Shown: positions 16,156-25,008, numbered from the stretch's first letter. The stretch is 64,000 nt of DNA from DASSUW01 sp963849695 (GCA_963849695.1 CAWKIT010000024.1:9643-73642), one strand, 5' to 3'. Notes: generated from the sequence alone by a model not told the origin. Translations and numbers: made by a program.

Positions 16156-16923
16156 GTGAACGACAGACGGTCGGCGGTGCTGGCGCGAGCGGTCGAGGTC
16201 GGCCACTGGCTCGTCGATCCGCTCCTGCGGTTCAACTTGATCGATCGCTCGCTGGCGCTCGGCGCGCAGGCGTTCGGGGCCCTGATCCCGCTTCTGATCG
16301 TGCTCGAGAGCGTGCAGAGGCGGGGTGACTCGGTCGCCACCGACCTGATCGAGCGGTTCGACCTTCAGGGTGATGCCGCCAACGTGGTGAAGGAGGCGTT
16401 CACAGCGACGCAGGGCGAGACTACGGTCACCGTGTTCAGCGTGGTCGTGCTCGTCTTCTCGGTGCTGTCGTTCACCCGCCGCCTCCAGCGGCTGTACGAG
16501 GAGACGTGGGACTTCGAGCCGCGCGGGCTGCGCGGGACGGGCGCGGGCCTGCTCTGGCTCGTCTTCTTCGCCGCCTACGTCAGCCTCCATCCCGCGCTCG
16601 ACCAGGTCCTCGCGCGGTGGGGCGGCCTCCTCCTTTCACTGGCAGGGGCGTTCGCGGTCGGCCTGGTCACGCCCTACCTGTTGCTGGGTCGCCGTCTGCG
16701 CTGGCGGAGCCTGGTGCTGCAGGCCGCGCTCACCGCGGCCGGGATAGCCGGGCTCGGAATCTGGAGCGCCATATACATGCCGCGGGCGATCGAGTCCTCG
16801 GCGGACGCGTACGGCTCGATCGGGGTCGCGTTCGCGATGCTGACGTGGCTGTGGGGCCTCGGCGGAGTGCTGGTGGCGGCCGCCGTCTACGGCTCGCCGC
16901 AGATGCGATGGAGGCGGTCATGA
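16156..16923 (+). CDS. YihY/virulence factor BrkB family membrane protein
   Basis: About 255 residues with six hydrophobic segments. It starts in the family pattern with a long first helix region (SLALGAQAFGALIPLLIVL), then a soluble segment, a TVTVFSVVVLVFSVLSFTRRLQRLYEETW motif and a C-terminal AYGSIGVAFAMLTWLWGLGGVLVAAA. BrkB-like proteins are integral membrane proteins of unsettled function (the name ribonuclease BN is historic). GTG 16156 was chosen because the upstream ATG 16135 falls inside the promoter -10. The stop overlaps the next gene (ATGA), so both form an operon under promoter D. Confidence 0.87.
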   Translation: MNDRRSAVLARAVEVGHWLVDPLLRFNLIDRSLALGAQAFGALIPLLIVLESVQRRGDSVATDLIERFDLQGDAANVVKEAFTATQGETTVTVFSVVVLVFSVLSFTRRLQRLYEETWDFEPRGLRGTGAGLLWLVFFAAYVSLHPALDQVLARWGGLLLSLAGAFAVGLVTPYLLLGRRLRWRSLVLQAALTAAGIAGLGIWSAIYMPRAIESSADAYGSIGVAFAMLTWLWGLGGVLVAAAVYGSPQMRWRRS

Positions 16924-17267
16924 GCGACGGCGACGACGTCACCCGCCGCACCTGGCTGGCCGCCGAGCGGACCTGGCTCGCGTGGTGGCGGACTGCGCTG
17001 GGCGCCACCGTCGCCGGGCTCGGCGTCGGCCGCGTCGTGCCCGACCTCGCGGACCTCGAGCGCTGGCCGTTCATGATCCTCGGCGCCGCCTACTCGGTGC
17101 TCGCCTTGATCATCTTCGCGGCCGGCTCGTGGCGCTGGCGGTCCACCGAGGAGGCGCTGCAGCGCGGCGAGTTCCACAGGCTCGACCGGCGGCTGGTGGG
17201 CGGCCTGAGCGCCGGCGGCGTCGTGCTCGCACTCGCCACCATCGCGCTCGTGTTCGTGGAGCTCTGA
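16920..17267 (+). CDS. YidH/DUF202 family small membrane protein
   Basis: 115 residues. RTWLAAERTWLAWWRTALGATVAGLG is the conserved DUF202 start (LAxERTxLAWxR), followed by two more membrane helices (WPFMILGAAYSVLALIIFAAG and LSAGGVVLALATIALVFVEL). Function unknown. Its ATG 16920 overlaps the BrkB stop, and its own stop lies ten bases before the first box of promoter E, so the operon ends here. Confidence 0.87.
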   Translation: MSDGDDVTRRTWLAAERTWLAWWRTALGATVAGLGVGRVVPDLADLERWPFMILGAAYSVLALIIFAAGSWRWRSTEEALQRGEFHRLDRRLVGGLSAGGVVLALATIALVFVEL

Positions 17268-17276
17268 GGTGAGCGA

Positions 17277-17321
17277 TCACCCCCCGCGGGTGAAGGAGAC
17301 GACCGCGGCGCCCGTTAGCGT
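17277..17321 (+). promoter_or_regulatory. regulon promoter E
   Basis: TCACCC 17277-17282, five bases, GGGTGA 17288-17293, then a degenerate third box (CGACCG, 17300-17305), ten bases, and TAGCGT -10 at 17316-17321. ATG 17329 follows seven bases later. This rules out the more upstream in-frame GTG 17269, which precedes the promoter. Confidence 0.62.
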
Positions 17322-17328
17322 CCACGCG

Positions 17329-18430
17329 ATGGAGCGGCCGCAGCGCGTCGAGATCGTCGTCACGGCCCGGACGCTGCTCGTGCTGTTCGCGTTCGGCGTC
17401 CTCGTGGTGCTCGCCGTCGTGTCGCTCGGGACCCTGCTGTCGGTCTTCGTCGCGGCCGTGGTCGCACTCGGGCTCGACCCGCCGGTCGGCGCGCTCGTGC
17501 GGCGCGGCTGGGGCCGCGGCCGCGCCGCGCTCGCCGTCTTCGCAGCCCTGTTCGCGGCCGTCTTCACGCTCGTGCTGGTGACGGCCGGCCCACTGTGGGA
17601 CCAGATCGTCGAGTTCATCAACGAGCTGCCTGCCTTCTGGGATGAGCTCACGCAGAAGCCGGTCTTCCAGGACCTGATCTCGACGGCGAACGCCGACGAG
17701 ACAGATCCGCAATGCGCTGAAGGAGCTGGCGGCCGGGCTGCCGGACGCAGCGAGCGCGCTGCTCGGCATCGCAGGCGGCGTGTTCGGCTCCGTCCTCTCG
17801 CTGGTGACGCTGACGTTCCTCGCCCTGTTCCTGCTGATGGAGCGCCCGACGATCACCAAATGGCTGTTCGGGTTCACACCGCCGGCCGTCGAGCGGCGGT
17901 GGTCGCCGGTGGCGGAGGAGTCGATCACGGCGGTCTCACAGTCGCTGCTCGGCAACGTCGCGATCTCGGTGGTGGCGGGTACCTTCGCCGGAGTCTCGGC
18001 GTGGGCGCTGGGGCTGCCGTTCCCGATCGTGCTCGCCGTCATCGCCGGCCTGCTCGACCTGATCCCGCAGATCGGCGCCACCATCGCCTCGATCATCCTC
18101 GTCGCCGTGGCGCTGACCGTGAGCACCGAGGCGGCGGTGATCATGCTCGTGCTGCAGCTGATCTACCAGCAGGTCGAGAACTACATCATCTACCCGATCG
18201 TGTACCGCCAGGCCGTGGAGCTGTCGCCCTTCACCACGATCGTCGCGGTCCTGATCGCCGGCACGATCCTCGGCGTCGTGGGCGCCATCCTCGCGGTGCC
18301 GTTCGCGGCTGTGATCAAGATCGTGCTGCACGAGGCGAGCGCACCGCGGCGCGCACGGATGGCGACGCTGCGCGAGCCCGTGGCGGCCGACGCGCCCGAG
18401 CTCCCGAGCGAGATCACCCGATCCGGGTGA
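17329..18430 (+). CDS. AI-2E family (UPF0118/PerM) transporter, frameshifted
   Basis: Eight-helix exporter-like family, sometimes linked to autoinducer-2 or Na+/H+ transport. The first part (to ELTQKPVFQDLISTANADE) lies in one frame. From ATIRNALKELAAGLPDAAS-like sequence onward the protein continues in the next frame to 18430, including PFPIVLAVIAGLLDLIPQIG and QLIYQQVENYIIYPIVYRQ, hallmark motifs of the family. Dropping one base at 17701-17706 (GAGACAGATC) restores a full-length protein of about 366 residues. The last codons form part of promoter F, with the stop TGA inside its GGGTGA box. Real mutation or sequence error cannot be told apart here. Confidence 0.83.
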
Positions 18431-18459
18431 TTCCGGGCCACCCCCCGGCGCGCGATGCT
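18414..18459 (+). promoter_or_regulatory. regulon promoter F
   Basis: TCACCC 18414-18419, five bases, GGGTGA 18425-18430 (its TGA is the upstream gene's stop), seven bases, CCACCC 18438-18443, ten bases, GATGCT -10 at 18454-18459, and seven bases later GTG 18467. The ATG at 18455 is inside the -10. Confidence 0.68.
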
Positions 18460-18466
18460 GCCCGTC

Positions 18467-19741
18467 GTGTCCAGCACCGCGAGCGCCGACGAGGTCGCCA
18501 AGCTGAAGGACGAGGTCGCAGGACTTCAAGCGAAGCTCGACCGCCGTGCCCGCTGGCAGGCGCGCGGACGGCGGTTCTCGCTGACGCTGCTGCTCGTGCT
18601 CGGATGCGGTCTGGTCGCGCTGTCGCTGATCGCCGCGTACGTGCGCGTGACAGTGCTCAACAGCGATCGCTACGTGGACACGATGGCGCCTATCGCCGCG
18701 AGCCCGCCGGTCCAGCAGGCGGTCGCCGACAAGCTCGACACCGCGATCACGAGCCGGGTCGACTTCGACGCCCTGGTGCGCGAGGCGCTTCCGCCACGCG
18801 CCGATCCGCTGGCCCCGGTGCTCGCCACCGGCCTTCAGCAGGCGATCCGCTCACGGCTCGACGCCTTCGTGGCGTCCGACAACTTCCAGACCCTGTGGGA
18901 CGAGGCGAACAGGCGCGTCCACGAACGTGTAGTCGGGCTGCTGGTCACCGGCGAGTCGGGGCGGCTGCGGCTGGAGGGCAACACCGTCTACCTCGACCTC
19001 AGCTCGGCGGTCGACCGCGTCAGGAGCGCCCTGCAAGAGCGCGGGCTCGACCGGCTCGCGGCCGCCATCCCGCCGACCGTGGACGGCCGCGTCACGCTGC
19101 TGCAGTCGGAGGGCTTCGTGAAGGCGCGAAGCGCGATCGAGCTGCTCAAGGCGCTCTCCATCGTCCTACCGATACTCGCGCTGCTGTGCCTGGCCGGTCA
19201 CGTGTGGTGGTCGCGCCCCCGCCGGCGCGGGCTGCTGCGCGTCGGCCTCGGCCTGATCGTGACCGCACTGCTGCTGGTGGCGCTCGTCGGCATCGCCCGC
19301 ACCGCGTACCTCGACGCGATCAACCAGGAAGTTCTGCCGCGCGACGCGGCGGGCGCCATCTTCGACGCGCTCATCGGCCTCCTCCGCACCGGCATCCGCG
19401 TGGTTGCGATCGTGGCAGTCGTCGTGGCGCTGCTCGCTCTGGTGCTCGGTCATACGGAAGGCATCGCCCGGCAGGGGCGCACGGCCGTGCGCGGGCTCGC
19501 CACCGACCAGCGCGTGGGCTGGGTGGCGAAGCACCGTGGTGCGCTCCAGATCGGTGCGGTCGTGATCGGCGGCCTGGTGCTGCTGTCGTGGGACCCGCCG
19601 ACCGCCGGCGTGGTGTTGATCGACGCCCTGCTGGTGATCGCTGCTGTGGCGCTGATCGCCGCGATCGCGGGGCTCGGTCGAGACCGCGCGCCCGCCGCCG
19701 CTCCCCCTGCAGCGCCGGCGTCGTCGACGCAAGGGCAGTGA
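18467..19741 (+). CDS. conserved membrane protein with N-terminal coiled coil
   Basis: 424 residues. A short coiled coil (EVAKLKDEVAGLQAKLDRRARW) precedes one membrane helix (LTLLLVLGCGLVALSLIAAYV). An extracytoplasmic region of about 175 residues follows (VLNSDRYVDTMAPIAASPPVQQAVADKL onwards), then five further hydrophobic segments and an Ala/Pro-rich tail. The NSDRYVDTxxPLA pattern is common in uncharacterised actinobacterial membrane proteins. GTG 18467 was preferred to ATG 18455 because the latter lies inside the -10 of promoter F. No enzymatic motif seen; function unknown. Confidence 0.78.
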   Translation: MSSTASADEVAKLKDEVAGLQAKLDRRARWQARGRRFSLTLLLVLGCGLVALSLIAAYVRVTVLNSDRYVDTMAPIAASPPVQQAVADKLDTAITSRVDFDALVREALPPRADPLAPVLATGLQQAIRSRLDAFVASDNFQTLWDEANRRVHERVVGLLVTGESGRLRLEGNTVYLDLSSAVDRVRSALQERGLDRLAAAIPPTVDGRVTLLQSEGFVKARSAIELLKALSIVLPILALLCLAGHVWWSRPRRRGLLRVGLGLIVTALLLVALVGIARTAYLDAINQEVLPRDAAGAIFDALIGLLRTGIRVVAIVAVVVALLALVLGHTEGIARQGRTAVRGLATDQRVGWVAKHRGALQIGAVVIGGLVLLSWDPPTAGVVLIDALLVIAAVALIAAIAGLGRDRAPAAAPPAAPASSTQGQ

Positions 19742-19766
19742 AGCGGAGTGCGCGGATCGCCCGGCG

Positions 19767-19812
19767 TCACCCGCTACGGGTGATCTCCGATCACCCACCG
19801 GCGCAGGAGAAT
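19767..19812 (+). promoter_or_regulatory. regulon promoter G
   Basis: TCACCC 19767-19772, five bases, GGGTGA 19778-19783, seven bases, TCACCC 19791-19796, ten bases, GAGAAT -10 at 19807-19812, seven bases, GTG 19820. All three boxes are perfect and the start codon should be the transcript's first codon. Confidence 0.73.
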
Positions 19813-19819
19813 CGGGATC

Positions 19820-20284
19820 GTGGATCTGCATCCCGGTGAGCAGGTCGTGTTCGAGGGCCACCCGTCGTGGCGCGGGCTGCTGTCGTTCTACATCGGCGGC
19901 GTCGCCGGCGCGGTCGTGATCGCGGTCGTGGTCGGCCTCCTCACCAGCTTCTTCGTCGGCCTCGTGGCAGGCGTCGTACTGGTGGCGGCGGTGCTCGGCT
20001 TCGGTCTCTTCAAGCGCATGTCCACGACCTATCTCGTCAGCAGCCAGCGCCTCTATATCCGGCGCGGGATGCTGTCCAAGCGCGAGCAGCAGACACGGAT
20101 CGACCGTGTGCAGAACGTCAACACCGAGCAGTCGCTGCGCGAACGGATGCTGCGGGTCGGGACCGTGGACTTCGACACGGCGGGCACCGACGACAGCGAG
20201 TTCAGGTTCGTCGGCATCGCCAGCCCCGACGAGGTCGTCAACGCCGTCGACCGCGCCCAGCGCGACGCCGCCGCAGGCCGCTGA
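19820..20284 (+). CDS. bacterial PH-domain (YdbS/DUF304-like) membrane protein
   Basis: 154 residues. The N-terminal motif LHPGEQVVFEGHPSWRGLL and two close helices (IGGVAGAVVIAVVVGLLTSFF, GLVAGVVLVAAVLGFGLF) precede a bacterial PH domain (TTYLVSSQRLYIRRGMLSKREQQTRIDRVQNVNTEQSL, then RVGTVDFDTAGTD). Such proteins are membrane-anchored and common in stress regulons. GTG 19820 lies seven bases after the -10 of promoter G. The stop overlaps the next start (TGATG), indicating an operon with the HerA-like ATPase. Confidence 0.88.
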   Translation: MDLHPGEQVVFEGHPSWRGLLSFYIGGVAGAVVIAVVVGLLTSFFVGLVAGVVLVAAVLGFGLFKRMSTTYLVSSQRLYIRRGMLSKREQQTRIDRVQNVNTEQSLRERMLRVGTVDFDTAGTDDSEFRFVGIASPDEVVNAVDRAQRDAAAGR

Positions 20285-21735
20285 TGCTCGAGGAGCGGAT
20301 CGAGGCGTTCCGTGCCGGCCGGCGCGAGCTGGAGCGCGCGGTGCTCTCGCTCGCGACGTCGATCGACGGGCGGCGGTTCTCGTTCCAGGCCTCGGCGCAC
20401 GACCTCCAGCTGCAGGTCGGCGGCTACGTCGTGCTCGAGGCCGACGGCCCGCCGCGGCTCGGCCAGCTCCTCAGCCTCGAGCTCGGCAACCGCGAGGCCG
20501 CCGGCCCCGACGGCACGACGATCCACATCCGGCACGTGCACGGGGACGGGGCGATCCTCGACGGCGAGGACCGGCCGTTCCACGACGCAACGGTGCGCCC
20601 GGCCACCGCCGAGGAGGTGCGCGGGTGGCTGGAACGGACCGCGAAGCCACGAGCGCGGCTGCGGATCGGCGAGCTCGCGCTCGCGGAGGGCGTGGCGTAC
20701 GAGCTCGACGCCGGCGGCTTCGACCGCCACACGTTCCTGTGCGGCCAGTCGGGCTCGGGCAAGACGTATTCGCTCGGCGTCATCCTCGAGCAGCTGCTGA
20801 CCGAGACCTCGCTGCGAATCCTGATCCTCGACCCGAACTCGGACTTCGTGCGCCTCGCGCGCCTGCGGCCGGACACCGACTCGCAGCACGCGGAGCGCTA
20901 CCGCGAGGCGGCGGCGGGCGTCGCGGTCCACGCCGCCGCGGGCGGGGGCGAGCGGCTGCGGCTGCGAGCGGGCGAGCTCGACACCGTCACCCAGGCAGCG
21001 CTGCTGCAGCTCGATCCGGTCGCCGACCGCGAGGAGTACGCCGAGCTGGCGGCACTGCTGGCCGAGGAGCGGCCGCCTTCGCTCGACGCGCTGATGACGG
21101 TCGACCGCTCCGAGGCGCGCCGGCTGGCGCTGCGCCTGCGCAACCTCGGCATCGAGGGATTCGGCATCTGGGCGCGGGAGCAGCCCGGCTCGGTGCTCGA
21201 GGCGCTCGGCCCGTCAGGCCCGCGCTGCCTGGTCGTGGACCTCGGCTCGCTGCCCACGCGCGAGGAGCAGGGGCTCGTGGCCGCGGCGGTCCTGCGCCGG
21301 CTGTGGCACGACCGGCAGCGGCGCGAGCCGATGCTGATCGTGATCGACGAGGCGCACAACGTCTGTCCAGCGGAGCCCGAGGACGCCCTGACCGCGCTCG
21401 CGACCGAGGCCGCCGTGCGGATCGCGGCCGAGGGGCGCAAGTTCGGGCTCTACATGCTGGTGTCCACGCAGCGCCCGCAGAAGGTCCACGAGAATGTGAT
21501 CTCGCAGGCCGACAACCTGGTGCTGATGCGGCTCAACTCGGCCGCCGACGCCGCTTTCACACAGGCCGTGTTCTCGTTCGCCCCGCCGGGGCTGGTGGCC
21601 CGCGCGGGCGCGTTCCGGCTCGGCGAGGCGCTCGTGGCCGGCAAGTTCTCCTCCCACCCGGCGCTGCTGCGCTTCGGGGCGCGCCTGGCCGAGGAGGGCG
21701 GCGCCGACGTGCCCGCCACGTGGGCCGAGCGCTAG
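20284..21735 (+). CDS. HerA/DUF87-type ATPase
   Basis: 483-residue FtsK/HerA-clade ATPase. A beta-rich N-terminal region (about residues 20-130) is followed by Walker A CGQSGSGKTYSLGV near 155-168, a long insertion, and Walker B PMLIVIDEAHNVCPAE near 350. A sensor/arginine region follows (LYMLVSTQRPQKVHENVISQADNLVLMRLN). HerA-like enzymes pump DNA in repair or defence, but stand-alone bacterial versions are poorly understood. No NurA-like nuclease is next to it. It is coupled to the PH-domain gene, an unusual pairing that suggests a membrane-linked role under regulon promoter G; inference. Confidence 0.83.
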   Translation: MLEERIEAFRAGRRELERAVLSLATSIDGRRFSFQASAHDLQLQVGGYVVLEADGPPRLGQLLSLELGNREAAGPDGTTIHIRHVHGDGAILDGEDRPFHDATVRPATAEEVRGWLERTAKPRARLRIGELALAEGVAYELDAGGFDRHTFLCGQSGSGKTYSLGVILEQLLTETSLRILILDPNSDFVRLARLRPDTDSQHAERYREAAAGVAVHAAAGGGERLRLRAGELDTVTQAALLQLDPVADREEYAELAALLAEERPPSLDALMTVDRSEARRLALRLRNLGIEGFGIWAREQPGSVLEALGPSGPRCLVVDLGSLPTREEQGLVAAAVLRRLWHDRQRREPMLIVIDEAHNVCPAEPEDALTALATEAAVRIAAEGRKFGLYMLVSTQRPQKVHENVISQADNLVLMRLNSAADAAFTQAVFSFAPPGLVARAGAFRLGEALVAGKFSSHPALLRFGARLAEEGGADVPATWAER

Positions 21736-21737
21736 GC

Positions 21738-21794
21738 AGGGTCATCGCGGCGCGCGGCGGGTCCGCGACCCGCAGGAGTGGAGTCGATGACCCT
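21738..21794. terminator. bidirectional hairpin between convergent genes
   Basis: AGGGTCATCG (21738-21747) pairs perfectly with CGATGACCCT (21785-21794). Inside lies a second hairpin, GCGGGTC-CGC-GACCCGC (21757-21773). The element fills the gap between the HerA-like stop and the convergent ligA stop. Confidence 0.6.
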
Positions 21795-23787
21795 ACGCGA
21801 CCCCCGCGTCGATCAGCTGCTTCCAGATCTCGCCCTGGTCGACGACCTCGACGCCGAGCTTCTCGGCCTTCGCGGTCTTGGCCGCGCCGACGTTCTCGCC
21901 GGTGATCAGGAGATCGGTGCTGGCCGACACCGACGAAGCGGTGGTGGCGCCGGCGCGCTCGCACAGGCGCTGGAAGCTCGGACGCGGGATCTTCTCGCCG
22001 CTGCGCGGGTCGGCGATCGTGCCGGTGACGACCACGGTCTTGCCGGCCAGCGGGGCGTCGGCGGCGACCTCCGGCGGGAGATCCTCGTCGAGCACGTCGA
22101 GCTCGACGCCCAGCTCGCGCAGCCTCGCGAGCTCGGCGCGCGTGGTCTCGCGATTGAGGTGCGTGTGCAGGCTGGCCGCGACCTTCGGCCCGATGTCCTC
22201 GACCTGCTGGAGCTCCTCCTCGCTCGTGTCCGCGAGCGCTTCGAGGCTGCGGAAGCCGGCGCGGCAGATGCGCGCGGCGGTCCCGTCCGAGGCCATCGGG
22301 ATCGCGAGGCCGATCAGCGCGCGCCGCATGCCGACCGAGCGGCTGCGGTCGATCGACTCGACCATCCGGTCGGCCGACACGTCGGCGATCCGCTCGAAGG
22401 AGAGCAGTGTGTCGCGCTCGAGCGCGTAGAAGTCCGACGGCCGCTCGAGCAGGCCGGCCTCGTTGAGCCGCTCGATCCACACCGGCCCGATCGCGTCGAT
22501 GTCGGCGGCGGCGCGCGAGGCCCAGTGGATCAGGCGCCGGACGGTCTGCGCCGGGCACGCGACGTTGGTGCAGAACAGCTCGCGGCTGTTGCCCTGCTCG
22601 GTGAGCGGCTGCCCGCACGACGGGCACTGCTCCGGCGGCTCGATCTCGCGCTCGGCGCCGGTGCGCTTGGAGGCGTCGAGCACGCCCGCCACGAACGGGA
22701 TCACGTCCCCGGCGCGGCGCACCAGCACGGTGTCGCCGATGCGGACGTCGCGCGCGCGGATCACCTCCTGGTTGGCGAGCGTCGCGCGCGTGACGGTCGT
22801 GCCGCCCACGAACACCGGCTCGAGCACGGCGACCGGCGACACCTTGCCGATCTTGCCGACGTCCCAGATGACGTCGGCCAGCATCGTGGTCTTCTCCTCG
22901 GCGGCGAACTTGTAGGCGAGCGCGCCGCGCGGGCTGTTGGCGCGCGTCCCGGCGGCGGCGTAGGCGCCGCGGTCGGCGAGCCGCAGGACCGCGCCGTCGA
23001 GGTCGTAGTCGAGCCGGTTGCGCTCGGCCTCGATGCCGGCGATCACCTCGAGCGCGGCGTCGGCGTCGTCGCAGTGGCGCATGTCGGCGGCGTCGAACCC
23101 GAGCGTGCGCAGCGCGAGCTCGAGGTCGTCGTGGACGCCGTTGGCGGTGTGGAGGTCGAACGCGAAGAACCGCAGCCGCCGCTCGGCGACCACGGCCGGG
23201 TCCTTGGCGCGCACCGTGCCGGCGGCGGCGTTGCGCGGGTTGATCAGCGGCTTGTCGGGGTGCGCCTCGTTGTAGGCGGCGAACGTCGAGCGCAGCATCA
23301 CCAGCTCGCCGCGGACCTCGACCCGCCCGGCGGCTTCGAGCCGGTCCGGCACCCCCTCCGCCAGCGCGCGCACCAGCACCGTCACGTCGTCGCCGGTGGT
23401 GCCGTCGCCGCGCGTGATCGCGCGCGCCAGCCGCCCGCGCTCGTAGACGACCGCCAGCGAGAGGCCGTCGAGCTTCGGCATCACCACCACCGGCTGGCCC
23501 GCGAAGCGGTCGAAGAAGGCGGCGACCTGCTCGGGCGTGGTGGCCTTCTCGAGCGAGAGCATCGGGCGGCTGTGGCGGACCGGGGCGTGCAACACGCCCG
23601 CAGCGCCGACCTGCTCGAGCGGGTTGGGGTCGGGCGCGAGGTCCGGATGCTCGGCGATCAGGCCGCGCAACTCGTCCTCCAGCGCGTCGTACTCTGCGTC
23701 GGCGACCAGCGGCGCTCCCTGGTAATACGCCTCGCGAAGCTCGACGATCCGCTCCGCGAGCTCGGCGATCCGCGCCGCCGCCGTCAT
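21793..23787 (-). CDS. ligA: NAD-dependent DNA ligase LigA
   Basis: Essential enzyme sealing nicks in replication using NAD+. Domains appear in order: Ia (YYQGAPLVADAEYDALEDEL), the adenylation domain with the active-site Lys in PKLDGLSLA, and the OB fold (VIWDVGKIGKVSPVAVLEPV). The Zn finger carries Cys residues in CPSCGQPLTEQGNSRELFCTN and CPAQ. HhH repeats follow, and then a C-terminal BRCT (APLAGKTVVVTGTI). 664 residues is a normal length and the gene is intact. ATG 23787 overlaps the stop of the upstream oxidoreductase (ATGA), so the two share a transcript. Confidence 0.95.
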   Translation of the reverse strand: MTAAARIAELAERIVELREAYYQGAPLVADAEYDALEDELRGLIAEHPDLAPDPNPLEQVGAAGVLHAPVRHSRPMLSLEKATTPEQVAAFFDRFAGQPVVVMPKLDGLSLAVVYERGRLARAITRGDGTTGDDVTVLVRALAEGVPDRLEAAGRVEVRGELVMLRSTFAAYNEAHPDKPLINPRNAAAGTVRAKDPAVVAERRLRFFAFDLHTANGVHDDLELALRTLGFDAADMRHCDDADAALEVIAGIEAERNRLDYDLDGAVLRLADRGAYAAAGTRANSPRGALAYKFAAEEKTTMLADVIWDVGKIGKVSPVAVLEPVFVGGTTVTRATLANQEVIRARDVRIGDTVLVRRAGDVIPFVAGVLDASKRTGAEREIEPPEQCPSCGQPLTEQGNSRELFCTNVACPAQTVRRLIHWASRAAADIDAIGPVWIERLNEAGLLERPSDFYALERDTLLSFERIADVSADRMVESIDRSRSVGMRRALIGLAIPMASDGTAARICRAGFRSLEALADTSEEELQQVEDIGPKVAASLHTHLNRETTRAELARLRELGVELDVLDEDLPPEVAADAPLAGKTVVVTGTIADPRSGEKIPRPSFQRLCERAGATTASSVSASTDLLITGENVGAAKTAKAEKLGVEVVDQGEIWKQLIDAGVA

Positions 23788-24974
23788 GCGAGCGAGGCCA
23801 GCTCCACGTCCGGGTCGCGCAACTTTGCCGGGTCGACCTGCGTGCCGCTGCGGATCACCGCCTGGATGTCGTCGGTGACGTCCCAGACGTTGACGTTCAT
23901 GCCCGCGAGCAGGCGGCCGGCCTTGAGCCAGAACGCGATGAACTCGCGGCCCTCGACGTCGCCGCGGAACACGACCTCGTCCCACTCGGTGGCGTGGCCG
24001 GCGTACTCCATGCCGACCTCGTACTGGTCGGAGAAGAAGTACGGGATGCGGTCGTACGGCTCGCCGGTGTCGAGCATCGAGCGCGCAGCCGCCGGGCCCT
24101 GCTCGAGCGCGTTGTGCCAGTGCTCGACGCGCAGGCGCGTGTTGAACAGCGGATGCCACGCGTTGGCGACGTCGCCGGCCGCGAACACGCCGTCGGCGGA
24201 GGTGCGCAGGCGGTTGTCGACCACGATGCCGTTGTCGAGGTCGAGGCCCGCGGCCTCGGCCAGCTCGGTACGCGGCACCACGCCGATGCCGACCACCACG
24301 TGGTCGCACTCGACGGCGCGTCCGCCGGCCAGCGTTATGCGGCCGCCTTCGATCGCCTCGACCGCGGCCCCCGTCAGGACCTCGACCCCGTGGTCGCGGT
24401 GGATGGCCGCGTAGATCTCCCCCAGCTCGCGGCCGAGCACGCGCTCGAGCGGCGCCGAGGCCTGCTCGATCAGCGTCACCTCGAGCCCCTTCTGGCGCGC
24501 GGACGCGGCGACCTCGGAGCCGATCCAGCCGCCGCCGATCACGGCCATCCGGCCGCCCTGGTCGAGTACGCCGCGCAGGGTGTCGGAGTCGCCGAAGTCG
24601 CGCAGGTAGTAGGCATCCTCGGCGCCCGGGAGCCGGCGGGGCTCGGCGCCGGTGGCCAGGAGCAGGCTGTGGAACGGGACCCGCTCACCGCCGGCGATCG
24701 CGACCTCGCGGGCGTTGAGGTCGATCGCCTCGGCCACGGTCTCGGTGCGGAGCTCGATGTCGTGCTCGTCGTAGTAGGCGGACTCGTGCACGTAGGCGGC
24801 GTCGCGCTCGGCCTCGCCGCGCAGGTAGTCCTTCGACAACGGCGGGCGCTCGTAGGGACGGTCGGGCTCGGCGCCGATCAGCACCACGCGCCCGTCGAAC
24901 CCCTCCTCGCGCAGGGTCTCGGCCGCCTTGCCGCCGGCCAGGCCCGCGCCCACGATCACATAGGTCTCGGTCAT
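23784..24974 (-). CDS. FAD-dependent ferredoxin/rubredoxin reductase-like oxidoreductase
   Basis: 396 residues. FAD-binding GAGLAGGKAAETLREEG at the N-terminus, LLLATGAEPRRLPGAE, an NAD-binding GGGWIGSEVAASARQKGLEVTLIE near residue 150, and the second FAD motif TSADGVFAAGDVANAWHP near 270. The C-terminal reductase domain begins near 320. This is the layout of rhodocoxin/putidaredoxin-type reductases and of AIF-like NADH oxidases. No ferredoxin or P450 partner is adjacent, so the electron acceptor is unknown. ATG 24974 follows a TATGGT -10-like element by 15 bases with a GAGG site. It is divergent from the aldo/keto reductase. Confidence 0.88.
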   Translation of the reverse strand: MTETYVIVGAGLAGGKAAETLREEGFDGRVVLIGAEPDRPYERPPLSKDYLRGEAERDAAYVHESAYYDEHDIELRTETVAEAIDLNAREVAIAGGERVPFHSLLLATGAEPRRLPGAEDAYYLRDFGDSDTLRGVLDQGGRMAVIGGGWIGSEVAASARQKGLEVTLIEQASAPLERVLGRELGEIYAAIHRDHGVEVLTGAAVEAIEGGRITLAGGRAVECDHVVVGIGVVPRTELAEAAGLDLDNGIVVDNRLRTSADGVFAAGDVANAWHPLFNTRLRVEHWHNALEQGPAAARSMLDTGEPYDRIPYFFSDQYEVGMEYAGHATEWDEVVFRGDVEGREFIAFWLKAGRLLAGMNVNVWDVTDDIQAVIRSGTQVDPAKLRDPDVELASLA

Positions 24975-25008
24975 AGGTCCTCGTGCGACACCATACGAAA
25001 GCTTGGAT

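Noticed and set aside
12507..16328. A very long open frame on the plus strand opposite the regulator and HdeD genes
   Set aside because: Low-complexity Arg/Gln/Asp composition typical of the antisense of high-GC genes; the minus strand has clear domains.
17269..17271. GTG as start of the AI-2E gene
   Set aside because: It precedes promoter E; ATG 17329, seven bases after TAGCGT, is a better start.
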